Positions 1 through 11,954 of a DNA stretch of 64,000 nt are shown in pieces (position 1 is the first letter of the stretch; the number at the start of each line of letters is the position of its first letter). Made by a program: the position numbers and the translations under genes. Origin of the DNA: Ridgeia piscesae (lineage: Eukaryota; Annelida; Polychaeta; Sabellida; Siboglinidae). The stretch is from contig JAODUO010001093.1 of assembly GCA_025642075.2 (NCBI GenBank), positions 203,501 to 267,500 of the forward strand, given 5' to 3'. The notes under the pieces are model-generated. The model ran no database searches. It had not been told where the DNA came from and saw nothing but the letters and a program-made list of their open reading frames with translations.

Positions 1-863
1 ACTGGTTACATCACAGCTAACCTCAGCAGTCATCGAAGTTGTATCTAACTACGCGTGGCAGAGGAGGACATATTTACATTCTGTGCTGCTTACTTTCGTG
101 AATGTAATCATTTTCAGGGACGTCAGAAACAAAAATAGCACTTGAACAACAGTCACAGACATGTTCTGATAGATGTTAGTGAGAGGAGAAATTGCTATCA
201 TCCATGCAAATCTCTTGTTGAGTCGGAAGTTTTAGCTGTAGTCACATCTATGTTATAACAGCATGTAGGTCTGTCATTCAGAGTATATCTCCATCAATTT
301 CACAAGTATGAGACTGGCATTTTGTAGATATCTTAGCAGGCTCATTGGGGTGGATGGGAAATGTAGACGTAATTAACCCAGTCGGTCTTGGAACATTCGT
401 AAAGGCTGTTGCAGCTCCCTTGAGCATTCAGGACAACTGAGTTCATGCTGGGTTGTCAAGGTGATGGCTTTTTATTACACCTCTACATCACGTATTTATA
501 TGCATTTGTAGGGGTAGCAAAAACATCCCAGTGTATTCGATAATATTTAAATTCTGGCATTTTCTAGTCGCGCAACATCAAGAGTAATTAAGCTAGTTTG
601 TTCATACTTCATAATCACCAATGTACCTGTTAAATATGTGGTGTTAGAGGCACCAGTCTTTACTCAGTGTTGCTCTCAGAAATGAAAACAGCTGGCAGTG
701 GTTTGAAGTGCAAAAATGTAAACATGTACATAAATATGTGGCTGTGTCTTTCTGACTGTAAAATTGTAAAAAGACAACAGTTAAAGTACCACTGCTTAAC
801 TACAGTAAGATACTATAAAACTGTATAGAAAGCTGAAGTGATTTTGCACACTGTTTCACTTAC
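1..863. other. SEC63 intron sequence, nothing recognisable
   Basis: AT-rich sequence downstream of SEC63 exon 6. I searched the minus strand for the expected next exon (third membrane segment of SEC63) and did not find it. Confidence 0.5.
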
Positions 864-922
864 CCATACTGAGTTCTGTTTTTCAACTATCCACTTGGGC
901 AAAGCTATGCCAAAATGGGTGG
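864..922 (-). CDS. SEC63: SEC63 exon 6 (start of third membrane region)
   Basis: Acceptor TTATTCCAG and donor TGG/GTAAGT. Only 59 bases long, it encodes THFGIALPKWIVEKQNSVW, the signature just before the third membrane span of SEC63. It ends in phase 0. The next exon is not visible in 1..863. Confidence 0.88.
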
Positions 923-3900
923 CTGGAATAAAGTTGAAGAAATTATATGAATAAGGATACATATAAACTAAATGTGTTTATGTTAGCAATATAGAAAACA
1001 CAACAAGAAAATATGTGAAAACAAAATACAAAACCTAAGTGATACGACAAGTATTGAAATAGCAAGTAATTACAAGTAATACTGAACTACCCCCTAGTGT
1101 AGGCGAGTGCAAGCGCACTCATATATATATATAGCATTTGAATAAAACAAATACCTATCAAATATATTTAGGCCGACAACAATTTGTTAGTTTTACTTTA
1201 GGTGGACTCTCAGCCACACACGCACATCACAATCTACAAAAAGTTCAGGTCTAAAAGTAATGACAAATGTGACTGTCATTGTCATCCTTTAACCCTGCAA
1301 CTGGCCAGCCAAAATCCTGTTACAAAAAAAGTTCAGGTCTAAAAGTAATGACAAATGTGACTGTCATTGTCATCCTTTAACCCTGCAACTGGCCAGCCAA
1401 AATCCTGTTACAAAAAAAGTTCAGGTCTAAAAGTAATGACAAATGTGACTGTCATTGTCATCCTTTAACCCTGCAACTGGCCAGCCAAAATCCTGTTACA
1501 AAAAAAGTTCAGGTCTAAAAGTAATGACAAATGTGACTGTCATTGTCATCCTTTAACCCTGCAACTGGCCAGCCAAAATCCTGTTACAAAAAAAGTTCAG
1601 GTCTAAAAGTAATGACAAATGTGACTGTCATTGTCATCCTTTAACCCTGCAACTGGCCAGCCAAAATCCTGTTACAAAAAAAGTTCAGGTCTAAAAGTAA
1701 TGACAAATGTGACTGTCATTGTCATCCTTTAACCCTGCAACTGGCCAGCCAAAATCCTGTTACAAAAAAAGTTCAGGTCTAAAAGTAATGACAAATGTGA
1801 CTGTCATTGTCATCCTTTAACCCTGCAACTGGCCAGCCAAAATCCTGTTACAAAAAAAGTTCAGGTCTAAAAGTAATGACAAATGTGACTGTCATTGTCA
1901 TCCTTTAACCCTGCAACTGGCCAGCCAAAATCCTGTTACAAAAAAAGTTCAGGTCTAAAAGTAATGACAAATGTGACTGTCATTGTCATCCTTTAACCCT
2001 GCAACTGGCCAGCCAAAATCCTGTTACAAAAAAAGTTCAGGTCTAAAAGTAATGACAAATGTGACTGTCATTGTCATCCTTTAACCCTGCAACTGGCCAG
2101 CCAAAATCCTGTTACAAAAAAATCGTAATTCTGCAAATACGTATCATAAAAATATGAATGAGGCATCATTTTACTGCCAAATGAACTCTTTATTATAAGA
2201 GAATTTTACTATCTCTATTATATAAGATAATCATGGCGATATTATTAGCTGAATGTAAAAAAAATATGAAAAAACAAACGCACTATCCTGCTCCCAAATA
2301 GTTACTGAACGAACAAATTTCCTTCTTCCTGCGAGACAAATGTAGCCATACATTTTAGCTGCCAAATAACATAAAAATGAATTGACAATCCGTTGAGTAT
2401 TTTTAAGATTTTTTTTCAACATTGAGGTAGGCTGTTTTAGGCCGGTCAATCGCTGCTACATTTGCCTCTGGCGGAAGCGGTGAAATGTTGCACTGACAAA
2501 TGGTCGATTTTTCAGATCAAAAGGCTTCCAAAGTCATTCTAACTATTTCAGCTAGTATAATAGTCATATTCTTGAATACTGTCAGTTGTTTTGTCGAAAC
2601 ATAGACGTGGTAACTTTAGATAATCCAAAGTAAACACTTCAATCAAAAAAGTTCTTCGACGCGAACGTCCACCATCTTGTTGTTTACTTCTGCTCCGGCG
2701 GGAAGATGATGCGGTGTTTAAAAGCTTGGTTGTGATTCGCTGGACCAGTTCCACCCACTTTTATTTTTCCCAGATTGGGCAAGAACAGAGCTTTCTATTG
2801 GTACCACGTATGCGGGGGTCAGTCCTTTATGAATGGATGCGTAAATTCGCCACGGAAGGCGTAGTAAACCACCCAAATTTGGGCATCAAGTTTCACTTGT
2901 TTTGTCCTGCCCACTCTTGAAAAATCTGTCAGCTATCCGATAATATCAAATGTGCGCGGGTCGGTTACTGATTACGCAAACTAAAAATGTGTTTATGCAG
3001 GAAGGTGTCTCGGGCCGATTAATCGGCCATAGCTTGTCATAGGGCTAACAAAAAAGCAGGCCGTGCTGCAGATAACCTACCTCCTGGTCCGTCAGGATTG
3101 CCGTATTCCTCCCAGTTCTTGCGTGCCTCCTCGTCTGTTAAACTACAACAGCACATAACATGTTTCATGATGACCCTCACAAGCCACAGATTGTTACTAT
3201 CCCTGGCTGATCATCTCCGTAATAGCTGGGGAGTGAGCGGAGTCAACCTCTACAATTGTAGCAACTGACTTCGCCAGTTGCTACTGTGTCAGCCGTGGGA
3301 ATGGAGCTAATACCTGCTTAAATTTGAAGTCGGATACACGACTGGTGGAAATCCCAATATAATGACCCATTCACGTCCTAAACGTTTCGTGTAACACGAG
3401 GAGCGTTTGGCTGAAATCACCCAAAATTACATTACATGGCAGAGGCCGACCACACTCCTCATGGACAATTTCAGTAGCTGACTTTAAGAGGAGATTTTGA
3501 AAGGGAAGTTGCCTAGGGTAGAGAAGAGCTGATAGTCCCTGGTACTGATGTAATCAGCCGCAGCATCCACTGGTGCACAAGGATGATGATGCTAGACTTG
3601 AACTACTTTGTCACACGATACGCACTCCCACAGACTGTTGGATCTGGAAATTAGCTATCTCTCTTTAATTTTGTTTTAAATCAGTTCACGTTATGACACA
3701 AATGAGTAAAAAATACTGCTTTATACACACCACATCACATGTAAAAGGTACATACACAGAATTACGTAATCCTTAGCATTTCAACTAATTCAACACAACT
3801 GAACCAGAATAAGTGATAACTTATTCTGATAACAAATAATAACAAACGTGATGACAAACATGATAACAAACTGCTATGCTAGGGAACTGAGATGGACAGT

Positions 3901-6900
3901 TTGCAATGTTTGGCCTGCACACTGCACAGAAAACTATAAGAAACTAAATATCCAGAAAAACAGGTATCTTCAACTTACGCTTTATATGCTTTTGTGATTT
4001 TCATGAACCTCTGTGAATCTCCAGTGTCCTTGTCCGGATGGTAGATGATACTCAATTTGTGATATGCTTTCTTAATTTCTCTACTGGTTGCACCCTGAAT
4101 GCAACAAAGTAAACATATATGTCCACACAACCTGCAAAAATATAGTAAGAACATTTCAGTAATAAATAAAACATTTTCAACGGTTAAAGCTGTCAATTTA
4201 TTTTTGCTTGTCCGATTTCAAAGTTTTTTTTGCACAAACGCAAATAGTATCCAAGTATTACAATATGACTGTTTCTGCAACTGATCACATATTTCCTGAA
4301 CTATTCACATTTAACATCATATGTTTGGATTTTGGAGATAAAGAAGTTGATCTACAATGGGCTACACCAGTTAAGCAATAAAAATACAGTTCTTAGATAA
4401 CAAGAATTATTTTTAATTGGGTCACCAATGGTGCACACAGACATGTCCTGCTCCACTAGAACATTAGAAACGGGTTCTTTGATCAACTGACGCAGCATTT
4501 ATACTGCCAGTCAGTCAGTGACTGCTAACATACCCAATACGTGTATCAAACAAATTCATAAGTATCTTCTCATACTCAATCTACACCTTGCTTTTCCAAT
4601 ACTACCTCATTTTTAACAACAGACAGTGTTAATGAGAGCCTGACTACCCGACTTAGCTGTTTCCCACCGACAATTACAGGTATTGATAATATTATTATCA
4701 GAAGCATAAACGTTTGACTCACTCTGTCAATCTGTAATTCGTTGTATGGGTCGAACTCAGCGAAATCAAGTTCCACCTGGGAGGCTTTGTAAGCGACCAC
4801 TGCTAGTAGGGCCCAACCAATGAGCAGGCCAGTTTTACTAAATACAACAAAACACATAACAATAATAAAAATTTGCTTCCTTCATAGAGGTTTATCACAT
4901 CACATTCTTTTTTAAATAGACAGTGAAATATAGTCAATTTAAAAATAATATATCTGACATGTTGTGGAATAATTTATTAAATACTGGGTCATTTTGAAAG
5001 CAGAATTTTTTGTATACATAGAAATTTAGTGAGTAGTGACAGCTGAAAGACCAGAGTCATCAACAGCATAAATGAAATTAAAACGATACTGCCTTTATCG
5101 GTGATATTTTGAAAGAAACTCATACGCAAGTCTCTAAACAGGCTTGACATTTCTGCTACATTAGGGCAATTTGGGCTGGCATTGAAATTATTCAAAATAA
5201 ATTAATAAGTAATGCCACCACAAACATAGAAGTACTAGATTGCATCAGTTATATTATACTACGCAATTCTGCATAAGTCGTGAAATATATTACAACTTAC
5301 ATGGCCCGTCGTTTAAGTCGATTAATTGGTTCTTTAGATTTCAGTTTTTGTTTTTTCATCTTACAAGGGTCGCATTGACACACTCGTCGTGACTTCTCTG
5401 GGTCTTCTGTAAGTGCAAATACAGTCAAGTGTTCAAAACATAACAAACTAAAACACATTCAATTGTAACATTTCTAAGCATGTTTATGTGTCCAAGAGAA
5501 TGCAACAAAAGTGCTAACATGTAATTTTAACTAAACATATATCAAATTTTGAAGTGTGAAGACCTTAGTTACTCAATAGAGTCGATACGAACGCCATAAA
5601 ACCTTTCATTATTTAATTGACCCTCTAGGTCTAAAATTTCAATTAATTTATTAGAATCATGACGAATGTAAATGTAATGATTCAAGCATTGACCAAGTCA
5701 TTCATTGAGTCAAATTAGTCAATTAATTCCAATGCTATTCCTACGAAAGATGTTTTGTAGTGTCTGTTAGGTGGCCATCATTTTATGAACAAGAACTGTA
5801 CACAGGGCTCTCAAGTCTCAACATTAAGGTTTTTTCAATCCACTTTGAAAAGTAACTGGCACCAATTTTGCAGGACATCCCAGCAAACAAGGACCCGTGA
5901 TTTCACATGTTCTGTAAGTGAATTCACGAGTTCAACTGGCTCAATTCACGTGTTTCTGTACGTGAATTCACTGGATTCTGTGAAGAGATTTGGTGTGTCG
6001 ACATGTGTTTACCGTGAAATCACGAGTTTTTCACGTGATGACATGTACCAGTGAAACCGTACCAGTTCTGACCCAGTACGATTCGTGTCAAACTCGTTCA
6101 AAACTCATATGACAACAGGCAGAACACGTGTATTCAAGTGAATACACATGAAAACACGTACTGGTGGAGCGGTACCGATTATGAACCAGTATGACACGTG
6201 CCAACTTGTTCAGAAATGGTTCCTTGTTTGCTGGGACTGCGTTTATTTTTTTTTATAAAACTGTAGCTTCACAAGAAGTACACAAAGAGGTATTCAACAT
6301 AAATTGCTTGATACTGGCAAAACAGATTTATGAGTCTAATAATGTAAAAACGACTAATAGTGATGATTATTGATTTTTTTACAAATTATCAGGGCTATTG
6401 GGTGACTCTGGATGTATCTAAGCAAATAAACAGGATTGGTGTCCAAAAAGGGCAACTATTTTCTGTGAGACTTTCACACATGTCAACTCCCATGGATGAC
6501 ATCTGTAGTCTTTCGACATCTGTATGGGGGGGGTGAATCTTGTTTGCAAAAATAATATTAGCATTGCGATTGTCGTAGTGTGGAATTAGGTATAGTGTAT
6601 GTCGAATTGGCTTTGTGTCTTGCATCTCTCGACTCTGTAAGATTTTGCGAAATTACCGTTTAAACCTTAAACGAAAATTTTATAGAATTTTGATTTCGAC
6701 GATGGCTCTTTTGACTTCGTCTGACTCCAGACTGGCGTGAGAACCCGAGTGAGACGTCGGCGTCGTTAACATGCAGACCGACACCATATTTACACGACTA
6801 CACGGTTAAGTAATAACCACTTCTGTACTGTGTCGCAATTGCATGAATTAGCCACTATGGTGCAGTGTAATAACAACCAGATGGCAGATAGACTTTCATG

Positions 6901-7123
6901 AAGCCTTGGGACTGAGGCAGCTGCTGGTACGAGTGGTAGCCAACGGATTAATTCACCCCACAAGAAAAGTGAACAATTACACATCGAAGCGACGCATACC
7001 TTTGCTTTCCCCGGTACCCCATAGGTAATAAGTGGCAGGCACGAGCACTAACGCCATAAAAGAGAGGAGGAAAAAATAAAAAGTTCCCCCCTCTTCATCG
7101 TACTCAAACTCCATGCCCGCCAT
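864..7123 (-). CDS. SEC63: SEC63 homologue, 5' part (6 exons), ER translocon J-domain protein
   Basis: Exons (minus strand, 5' to 3'): 7000..7123, 5301..5406, 4723..4837, 3979..4094, 3081..3142, 864..922; all have GT-AG borders and phases that join without a break, giving 194 codons. Seen: N-terminus MAGMEFEYDEEGG, a first membrane segment ending in PATYYLW, a second membrane segment (GLLIGWALLAVVAY), then a J domain with FDPYNELQIDRG and an intact HPD triad at about residues 134-136, then GNPDGPG and FGIALPKWIVEKQNS. This order is that of eukaryotic SEC63, whose lumenal J domain recruits and activates BiP at the Sec61 channel during protein import. The start at 7121..7123 is the first ATG before the conserved MAG/FxYD start. 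The remaining C-terminal exons (rest of the third membrane segment, Brl domains, acidic tail) are not seen and should lie left of position 1. Confidence 0.93.
1243..2122. repeat. Ten identical tandem copies of an 88-bp unit (minisatellite)
   Basis: The unit begins GTTCAGGTCTAAAAG and ends in CAAAAAAA. Copy starts are spaced exactly 88 bases (1243, 1331, 1419 and so on to 2035) and the array is exactly ten units (880 bp). I see no substitution between copies. It sits in the SEC63 intron between exons 5 and 6. The perfect identity implies very recent expansion, ongoing homogenisation, or consensus collapse and expansion in assembly. Confidence 0.97.
2123..3080. other. SEC63 intron remainder
   Basis: Unique-looking intronic sequence with short open frames only and no family match that I recognise. 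Confidence 0.5.
3081..3142 (-). CDS. SEC63: SEC63 exon 5 (end of J domain)
   Basis: Acceptor TGTTGTAG and donor GGAG/GTAGGT. It completes the Ala codon and encodes LTDEEARKNWEEYGNPDGPG, the conserved end of the SEC63 J domain. Confidence 0.93.
3979..4094 (-). CDS. SEC63: SEC63 exon 4 (J-domain core with HPD)
   Basis: Acceptor GCATTCAG and donor GC/GTAAGT. It encodes SREIKKAYHKLS, the IIYHPDK catalytic loop and MKITKAYKA. The intact HPD predicts that Hsp70 stimulation is retained. Two bases are carried over. Confidence 0.95.
4723..4837 (-). CDS. SEC63: SEC63 exon 3 (second membrane segment, start of J domain)
   Basis: Acceptor TATTTAG and donor AGA/GTGAGT. It encodes GLLIGWALLAVVAYK, then the acidic DFAEFDPYNELQIDR, which opens helix I of the J domain. 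It ends in phase 0. Confidence 0.93.
5301..5406 (-). CDS. SEC63: SEC63 exon 2 (cytosolic basic loop)
   Basis: Acceptor CTTACAG and donor AT/GTAAGT. The exon encodes a Lys/Arg-rich loop with a CQCDPC motif and ends NRLKRRA; two bases are carried over. The cysteine pair is not one I associate with vertebrate SEC63. Confidence 0.88.
5878..6236. mobile_element. 359-bp MITE with 18-19 bp terminal inverted repeats
   Basis: The left end reads TCCCAGCAAACAAGGACCC and the right end, read from the other strand, TCCCAGCAAACAAGGAACC. The interior is rich in short palindromes around GTGAATTCAC and CACGTG. There is no coding capacity. It lies in SEC63 intron 1. The target-site duplication is not obvious, so I do not assign a superfamily. 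Confidence 0.75.
7000..7123 (-). CDS. SEC63: SEC63 exon 1 (start codon, first membrane segment)
   Basis: ATG is at 7121..7123 on the minus strand; a second in-frame ATG follows three codons later. It encodes MAGMEFEYDEEGG and a hydrophobic segment ending PATYYLWGTGESK. The donor after position 7000 is AAAG/GTATGC; one base is carried to the next exon. Confidence 0.92.
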
Positions 7124-7619
7124 GATGGTGGTGTTGGCGTGGTGTTGATGTCACCAATTTCTCGTCTGTTATCGCGTCGCTCCGCGAGACTGTGACGAGA
7201 CGAGACAAGCGCGAGTAAAATAATATCAGACCCAGCAGGTGGAGACACTTTACATGAGTTCTTCCGGGATGTCATACTTTGTCGAGGAATCATCCATAAG
7301 CTTAGCCTTAGGTCTTATCGTTTAGTCGGCATTCCTACCACATCTGTATAACATTTCACTACTACAGATCTAGTTTTGGAAATCCGACGTGAATCAATAG
7401 CATGTAGTGTGTAACCATTATTCACCGACGTTACAAATCTTAAACTTCCCATTAAACAAGGATCGATCCCATACTATCCGCATTATAGAACGAGAAGATC
7501 CCACTTTGTCCGTAATTGTTCCTATCCGCGCACATAATTGCATGTGAATTTGTTTGTATATTCGTCATCAGATGCCGCTACGCTAATTAATTGGAAGCGA
7601 AAATACGCTTTGTGGCAGC
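7124..7619. other. Presumed SEC63 5' flank/promoter region
   Basis: Sequence immediately upstream of the SEC63 start codon on the minus strand. No TATA box is evident at a sensible distance, and no other gene is recognised. Confidence 0.35.
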
Positions 7620-7831
7620 ACTAATAATAATAATAAAGCTTTATTGCCATATTCAACATGTACATTGGAATGTATAGTCTGGCGTTGTTCTTTAACATGT
7701 TTTTTAATATAATAAATAAATAAAGACACAATTAAAATAATTGATTATCTATTTAACAATAATTAATTGTGGTGTAAACTTAGTTAATAAATAAATAAAT
7801 AATTATATATAAATATGTCCTTTAATTTTTT

Positions 7832-7884
<53 letters not shown>

Positions 7885-8815
7885 TATTTTCTAAAAATAT
7901 AATTTAAATTAGTAAACATACATTATAAGAGGACTAAAATATCATTAAAAATTATATTTACAATTACAATTGAATGCGTCCAATTTGTTGAAAAATAAAT
8001 TTATTAAATTATTAAGTTACCCCGGGGGTAAGCTAAAATTTCAGGAAAAGAGAAGATTGTTGCTCAGCACCACCGATCCGCTATTGAAAATGGGTACACC
8101 CACACCCCACACGCGTACGGCTCAGCCACACCAACCAGCGCCAGAAGAAGAAAAAACAATTCCGCCAGAGCGGCGAAAACAGCCAAGTTTCCAGGGTCTT
8201 TACATCTACGTTCTAAATTTCATTCCTGATAAGGCTGCTACGGCACTTGGGTAAAAACTATTTCTAAAGCGATTTGTTTTCGTACGGATGCATCTATAGC
8301 GTTTGAATAACGGTAATAGATCGAAAAGATAATGGGCGGGTGAGTTTGGTCTGAGATAATTTTGCAGGCTCTTTTTGGATCTGTCTTTATATATGGCTGT
8401 TAGAGAGGTGAGTTCACTACCGACAATTTTGGAAGCTGTTTTCACCACTCTGTCGAGCCTGCTCTCTGGCGCTGGCTGTTGCCGCCGAACCATACACATA
8501 TTGAGAATGTAAGAATACTCTCAATAGCAGAACGATAGAACTGAACAAGAATTTCTCTCCTCAGCCCGAACTTCTTTAGTTGGCGCAGGAAGAACAGTCT
8601 TTGGTGGGCCTTTTTGACGACAGCGTCTGTGTTGTTTTCCCAAGCTAAGTCACTTGATATTATCGTACCTAGAAATTTAAAACAGTCCACCCTTTCGATA
8701 GAGTCGCCGTTAACAATAATGAGAGCAAGTGGGTTTTTTCTCTTCCTAAAATCTACGATCATCTCTCGAGTTTTGGACGAATTCAGTTGTAGGTTGTTAT
8801 GTTAGTGTCACACCA
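7620..8815 (-). mobile_element. 3' fragment of a CR1/L2-like non-LTR retrotransposon
   Basis: On the minus strand, 8206..8790 encodes the C-terminal part of a LINE reverse transcriptase: TREMIVDFRKRKNPLA, FKFLGTIISSDLAW, KAHQRLFFLRQLKKFG, then after a frame change near 8450-8490 RLDRVVKTASKI and SFYPSAV. The 3' end is marked by CAATAAAGC followed by (ATT)n near 7620-7640. It is 5'-truncated and frameshifted, so inactive. The region 7700-7980 between tail and ORF is very AT-rich. Confidence 0.8.
7832..7881. repeat. (AT)n microsatellite
   Basis: Uninterrupted TA dinucleotides inside the AT-rich part of the LINE remnant. Confidence 0.95.
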
Positions 8816-8923
8816 CGACTGCTAACTTCATGGCGGTATTCAGACTCATCTGAGTCCGACAGTCTTAATTTCCATATATATCGATTTCCCATATTACCCG
8901 ACTATCCCGTTTTCACCCGGTTT

Positions 8924-8924
<1 letters not shown>

Positions 8925-8985
<61 letters not shown>
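8925..8985. repeat. (AT)n microsatellite
   Basis: About 30 uninterrupted AT dinucleotides. Confidence 0.97.
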
Positions 8986-8988
<3 letters not shown>

Positions 8989-9349
8989 GTATATTTCAAT
9001 AAAACAAACTGACATCCATGACATCCGTCTGTTAGACAATTGTTTGCGCCGCGCAGTGCTTGTCAGTTCGGTAATACATTTCACCTGGTGCGATTAAGAT
9101 TGCGATTAAGAAGACCGGCTCTTTCTAAATTACTAACACAATTGTTAACAAATTAACATATCAATTGAATGTAAATTTATATGCATGTAATTGTAACTTG
9201 CAAATAAAAAATACACCATGGTATTTCAGTCTGGAATTACGTGATTGGTCGCGCCTAGTCGGCTGCATGCATACGTCACTCTTGATTTATTGAGTATTTC
9301 CATCGACGCTGATTTTCACTACATGTATACATACACCTGCGAGGTTCAA

Positions 9350-9463
9350 GTCAAGCCAGCAGGTCTTTTGATATGAGGAAATGGGTTTTCGGCGGCCATC
9401 TTGAAAATGGCTGCCAACGCCTTCCAGGGCGACATCTGAGATGGCCATATATTATATGTATCC

Positions 9464-9537
<74 letters not shown>

Positions 9538-9670
9538 CATATTTTTGTATTTATGTGTTCTACGTTTGTGCCAAATGTCATGCTTTTATAATAAGAAACA
9601 CAATTCGGCTATAGTTTGTCACATATCGGCTGGGCTGACGGACGGACGAACGGACGAATGGACGAGTTTT
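9350..9670. repeat. Dispersed repeat with central (AT)n and a GACGGACGGACGAACGG tail
   Basis: Contains GGCGGCCATCTTGAAAATGG, a central (AT)n from about 9465 to 9533 flanked by inverted ATATGGCCAT blocks, then TTTGTGCCAAATGTCATGC and a short GACGGACGGACGAACGG run. This arrangement resembles a high-copy repeat seen in several marine invertebrate genomes. The family assignment is from memory and tentative. Confidence 0.5.
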
Positions 9671-9990
9671 GAATTGGTTTAGTCTAGATATAGGTTAGTA
9701 TTAATTTATCGCATTCGTCTAGAGAGCCCAGTGTGTGGAACTGGCCCACGCGATAACATCGGGCCGCTCTATCTATCGCATCGGTCACAATCGGACGATG
9801 ACATCTGACGACGCATCCGGCCGTACACAATTCGGAACATTATCGCCTGCATGCATGGTCGACTATTCTATGCACTGAGGGTGGTTACTGCCAGGGTGCT
9901 TTTAATACTCAATGATTCTTTAATGTCGCAAATTCAGATTAATCTCCGAGTCACACGAGGTAGAAATTAATGCAAACCACTGCAGACATA

Positions 9991-9996
9991 CACACA

Positions 9997-10028
<32 letters not shown>
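9991..10028. repeat. (CACG)n/(CGCA)n short tandem repeat
   Basis: Tetranucleotide run of about eight units. Confidence 0.9.
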
Positions 10029-10639
10029 CCATGCACACACGTAACACACTCTTTCTCTGTCTGTATGTGTCTCTGTTTTCTATTTCTCCGTCTCCCTCTA
10101 CGTCTCTCTCTATATAGTCCTCAAATGCCTTGTAATCATTGGCTTATTTTACTAACACTTGTATCCAGTAGTCATGCACTGCATTCGCGTTTTATATTTT
10201 TATGTTCTTTTATGCGTTTCGTCGTTGTTTCTTATATAGGCTGCGTCACCCTATTGAATTCGACCTTGCGCTATGTGTGGTCAAACGCAGCGTCTGACTT
10301 TTCAAACATTTGATTTGCTGAACTGTAATGCGGCGGTGTCAAATGCTGACGAAAGCCGAGACACAAAGAAGTCGGTCTACAGTGTATTGACATATGCACA
10401 CATGGGCGTGGCGCGTGCTTGTCAAAACACGACGACATGTCCTCTAGGTGGATAGTTTTTTCTTCTGTTTGAGCAGTACGTGGTTGTTACACGTGTCACC
10501 CAGCGCCAAAACATCTTGCCAGACCTCCCGCCGTATGATTCCGTGTCAGGGAGTTCGCCAGGTGATAAATTAGTTGTGTATGGAAAGCATGGGTGTGTGT
10601 TAATGTTAATCACTATTGTGGTTATGACGAATACAATCT

Positions 10640-10661
10640 GTACACACACACACAAACACAC

Positions 10662-10727
<66 letters not shown>

Positions 10728-10772
10728 CACGCACACGCACGCACGCACGCACGCACGCACGCACACACCACA

Positions 10773-10804
<32 letters not shown>

Positions 10805-10813
10805 CCACCCACC

Positions 10814-10902
<89 letters not shown>
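10640..10902. repeat. Compound (CA)n/(CGCA)n/(CCCA)n microsatellite
   Basis: About 260 bp of CA dinucleotides interrupted by GCAC and CCAC blocks. Every long open frame across it is repeat translation (Thr-His or Cys-Val). Confidence 0.97.
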
Positions 10903-10903
<1 letters not shown>

Positions 10904-11589
10904 GGGAGCTATAAATAACACGCTTTGTAAACAGACGCACACAGAAACGGGGAATATAAATTGTCTTTGTTTCGGCCAGTATTCCTAACGTAGTTAATAA
11001 CAAACGAACCACGTTCAGTGGCAATCAACAAAATCGAACACAAATATTATTACGTTGCTTTCAGTATTCGTTCTTAAAATGAAGCATCGTATTTCCAAAC
11101 AGATGATCAACATATTATTGAGAGATGATCGACATATGATTGACAGATAACTGACAGATGATTGACCAATAGTCGACCTCATTTATTGGCTTCCTGTAGT
11201 AAATTAATTCTATTCATATTCTGAGTTATGCTTTGATAAAAGAAACTAATTGATATTTTACAAGTTAGAGGGAAGATGGTTAATTGTTTCACCTTAATAT
11301 GCCGGTTCTGTTGTTAAGACAACTCAAAATTGCATAATAAACTAGGATAATGTACATGTATTAAAGACCGGTGAACTCGGAAGAGTACATCTACGACATA
11401 GGGCATTCAGTAAAATGGCATTGTCCATGCAATTTGAATCCACAACAACAACGTTGGTGGGAAATTTACTTACATCTAACGTATCATTAGTCGATAAATC
11501 AACCACTATCATGAAAGTTGGGCCGGTTAATGAAATATTGACGGGAAGAGGCACATTGGCACAGCAGAAGGACACAGAGATAGGTGATC
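10903..11589. other. Intergenic, nothing recognised
   Basis: No conserved open frame, RNA gene or repeat family that I can support. Confidence 0.4.
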
Positions 11590-11900
11590 ACTTCACTTCA
11601 CTTTCACTTTACTTTATTGTCCTTAAAAAGGATATGCATTTTACAACTCATGATCACATCTAAAATATATGGGATGGTCTCAACAAAATGCAAATGAATT
11701 TCCAGATGTATCCACTACAAGAACAATTCAACCGGGTGACATCAATATGACTCATTTAGCATTCAACATTCTAATGGCCACCTGCACAAAACTCCTGCTA
11801 TAGCGAGATATTTTACATTTTATACAACGGAAGTATATGGAAGAACGTAGAGAGCGGGTGATCAGACTCAGTAGTGACAGCACGATCAGATGATTAATGT
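11590..11900 (-). mobile_element. Probable LINE 3' end
   Basis: On the minus strand the sequence ends GGACAATAAAGTAAAGTG followed by AAGTG-type short repeats, the kind of 3' terminus seen in CR1/L2-like LINEs. No coding remnant was recognised upstream, so this is only a likely 3' UTR. Confidence 0.35.
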
Positions 11901-11954
11901 AGTTCCTTTATTTAAAATATTGACTACATTATACAAAATGCATAAGTATATATG

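Noticed and set aside
1243..2122. CRISPR array
   Set aside because: Copies are directly adjacent and identical with no spacers, in a eukaryotic intron.
3975..4196. Separate small DnaJ-domain gene
   Set aside because: The J domain joins in phase to SEC63 exons on both sides, so it is one exon of that gene.
4989..5195. Small hydrophobic minus frame between SEC63 exons 2 and 3
   Set aside because: Intronic, not in phase with neighbouring exons, no similarity to SEC63.
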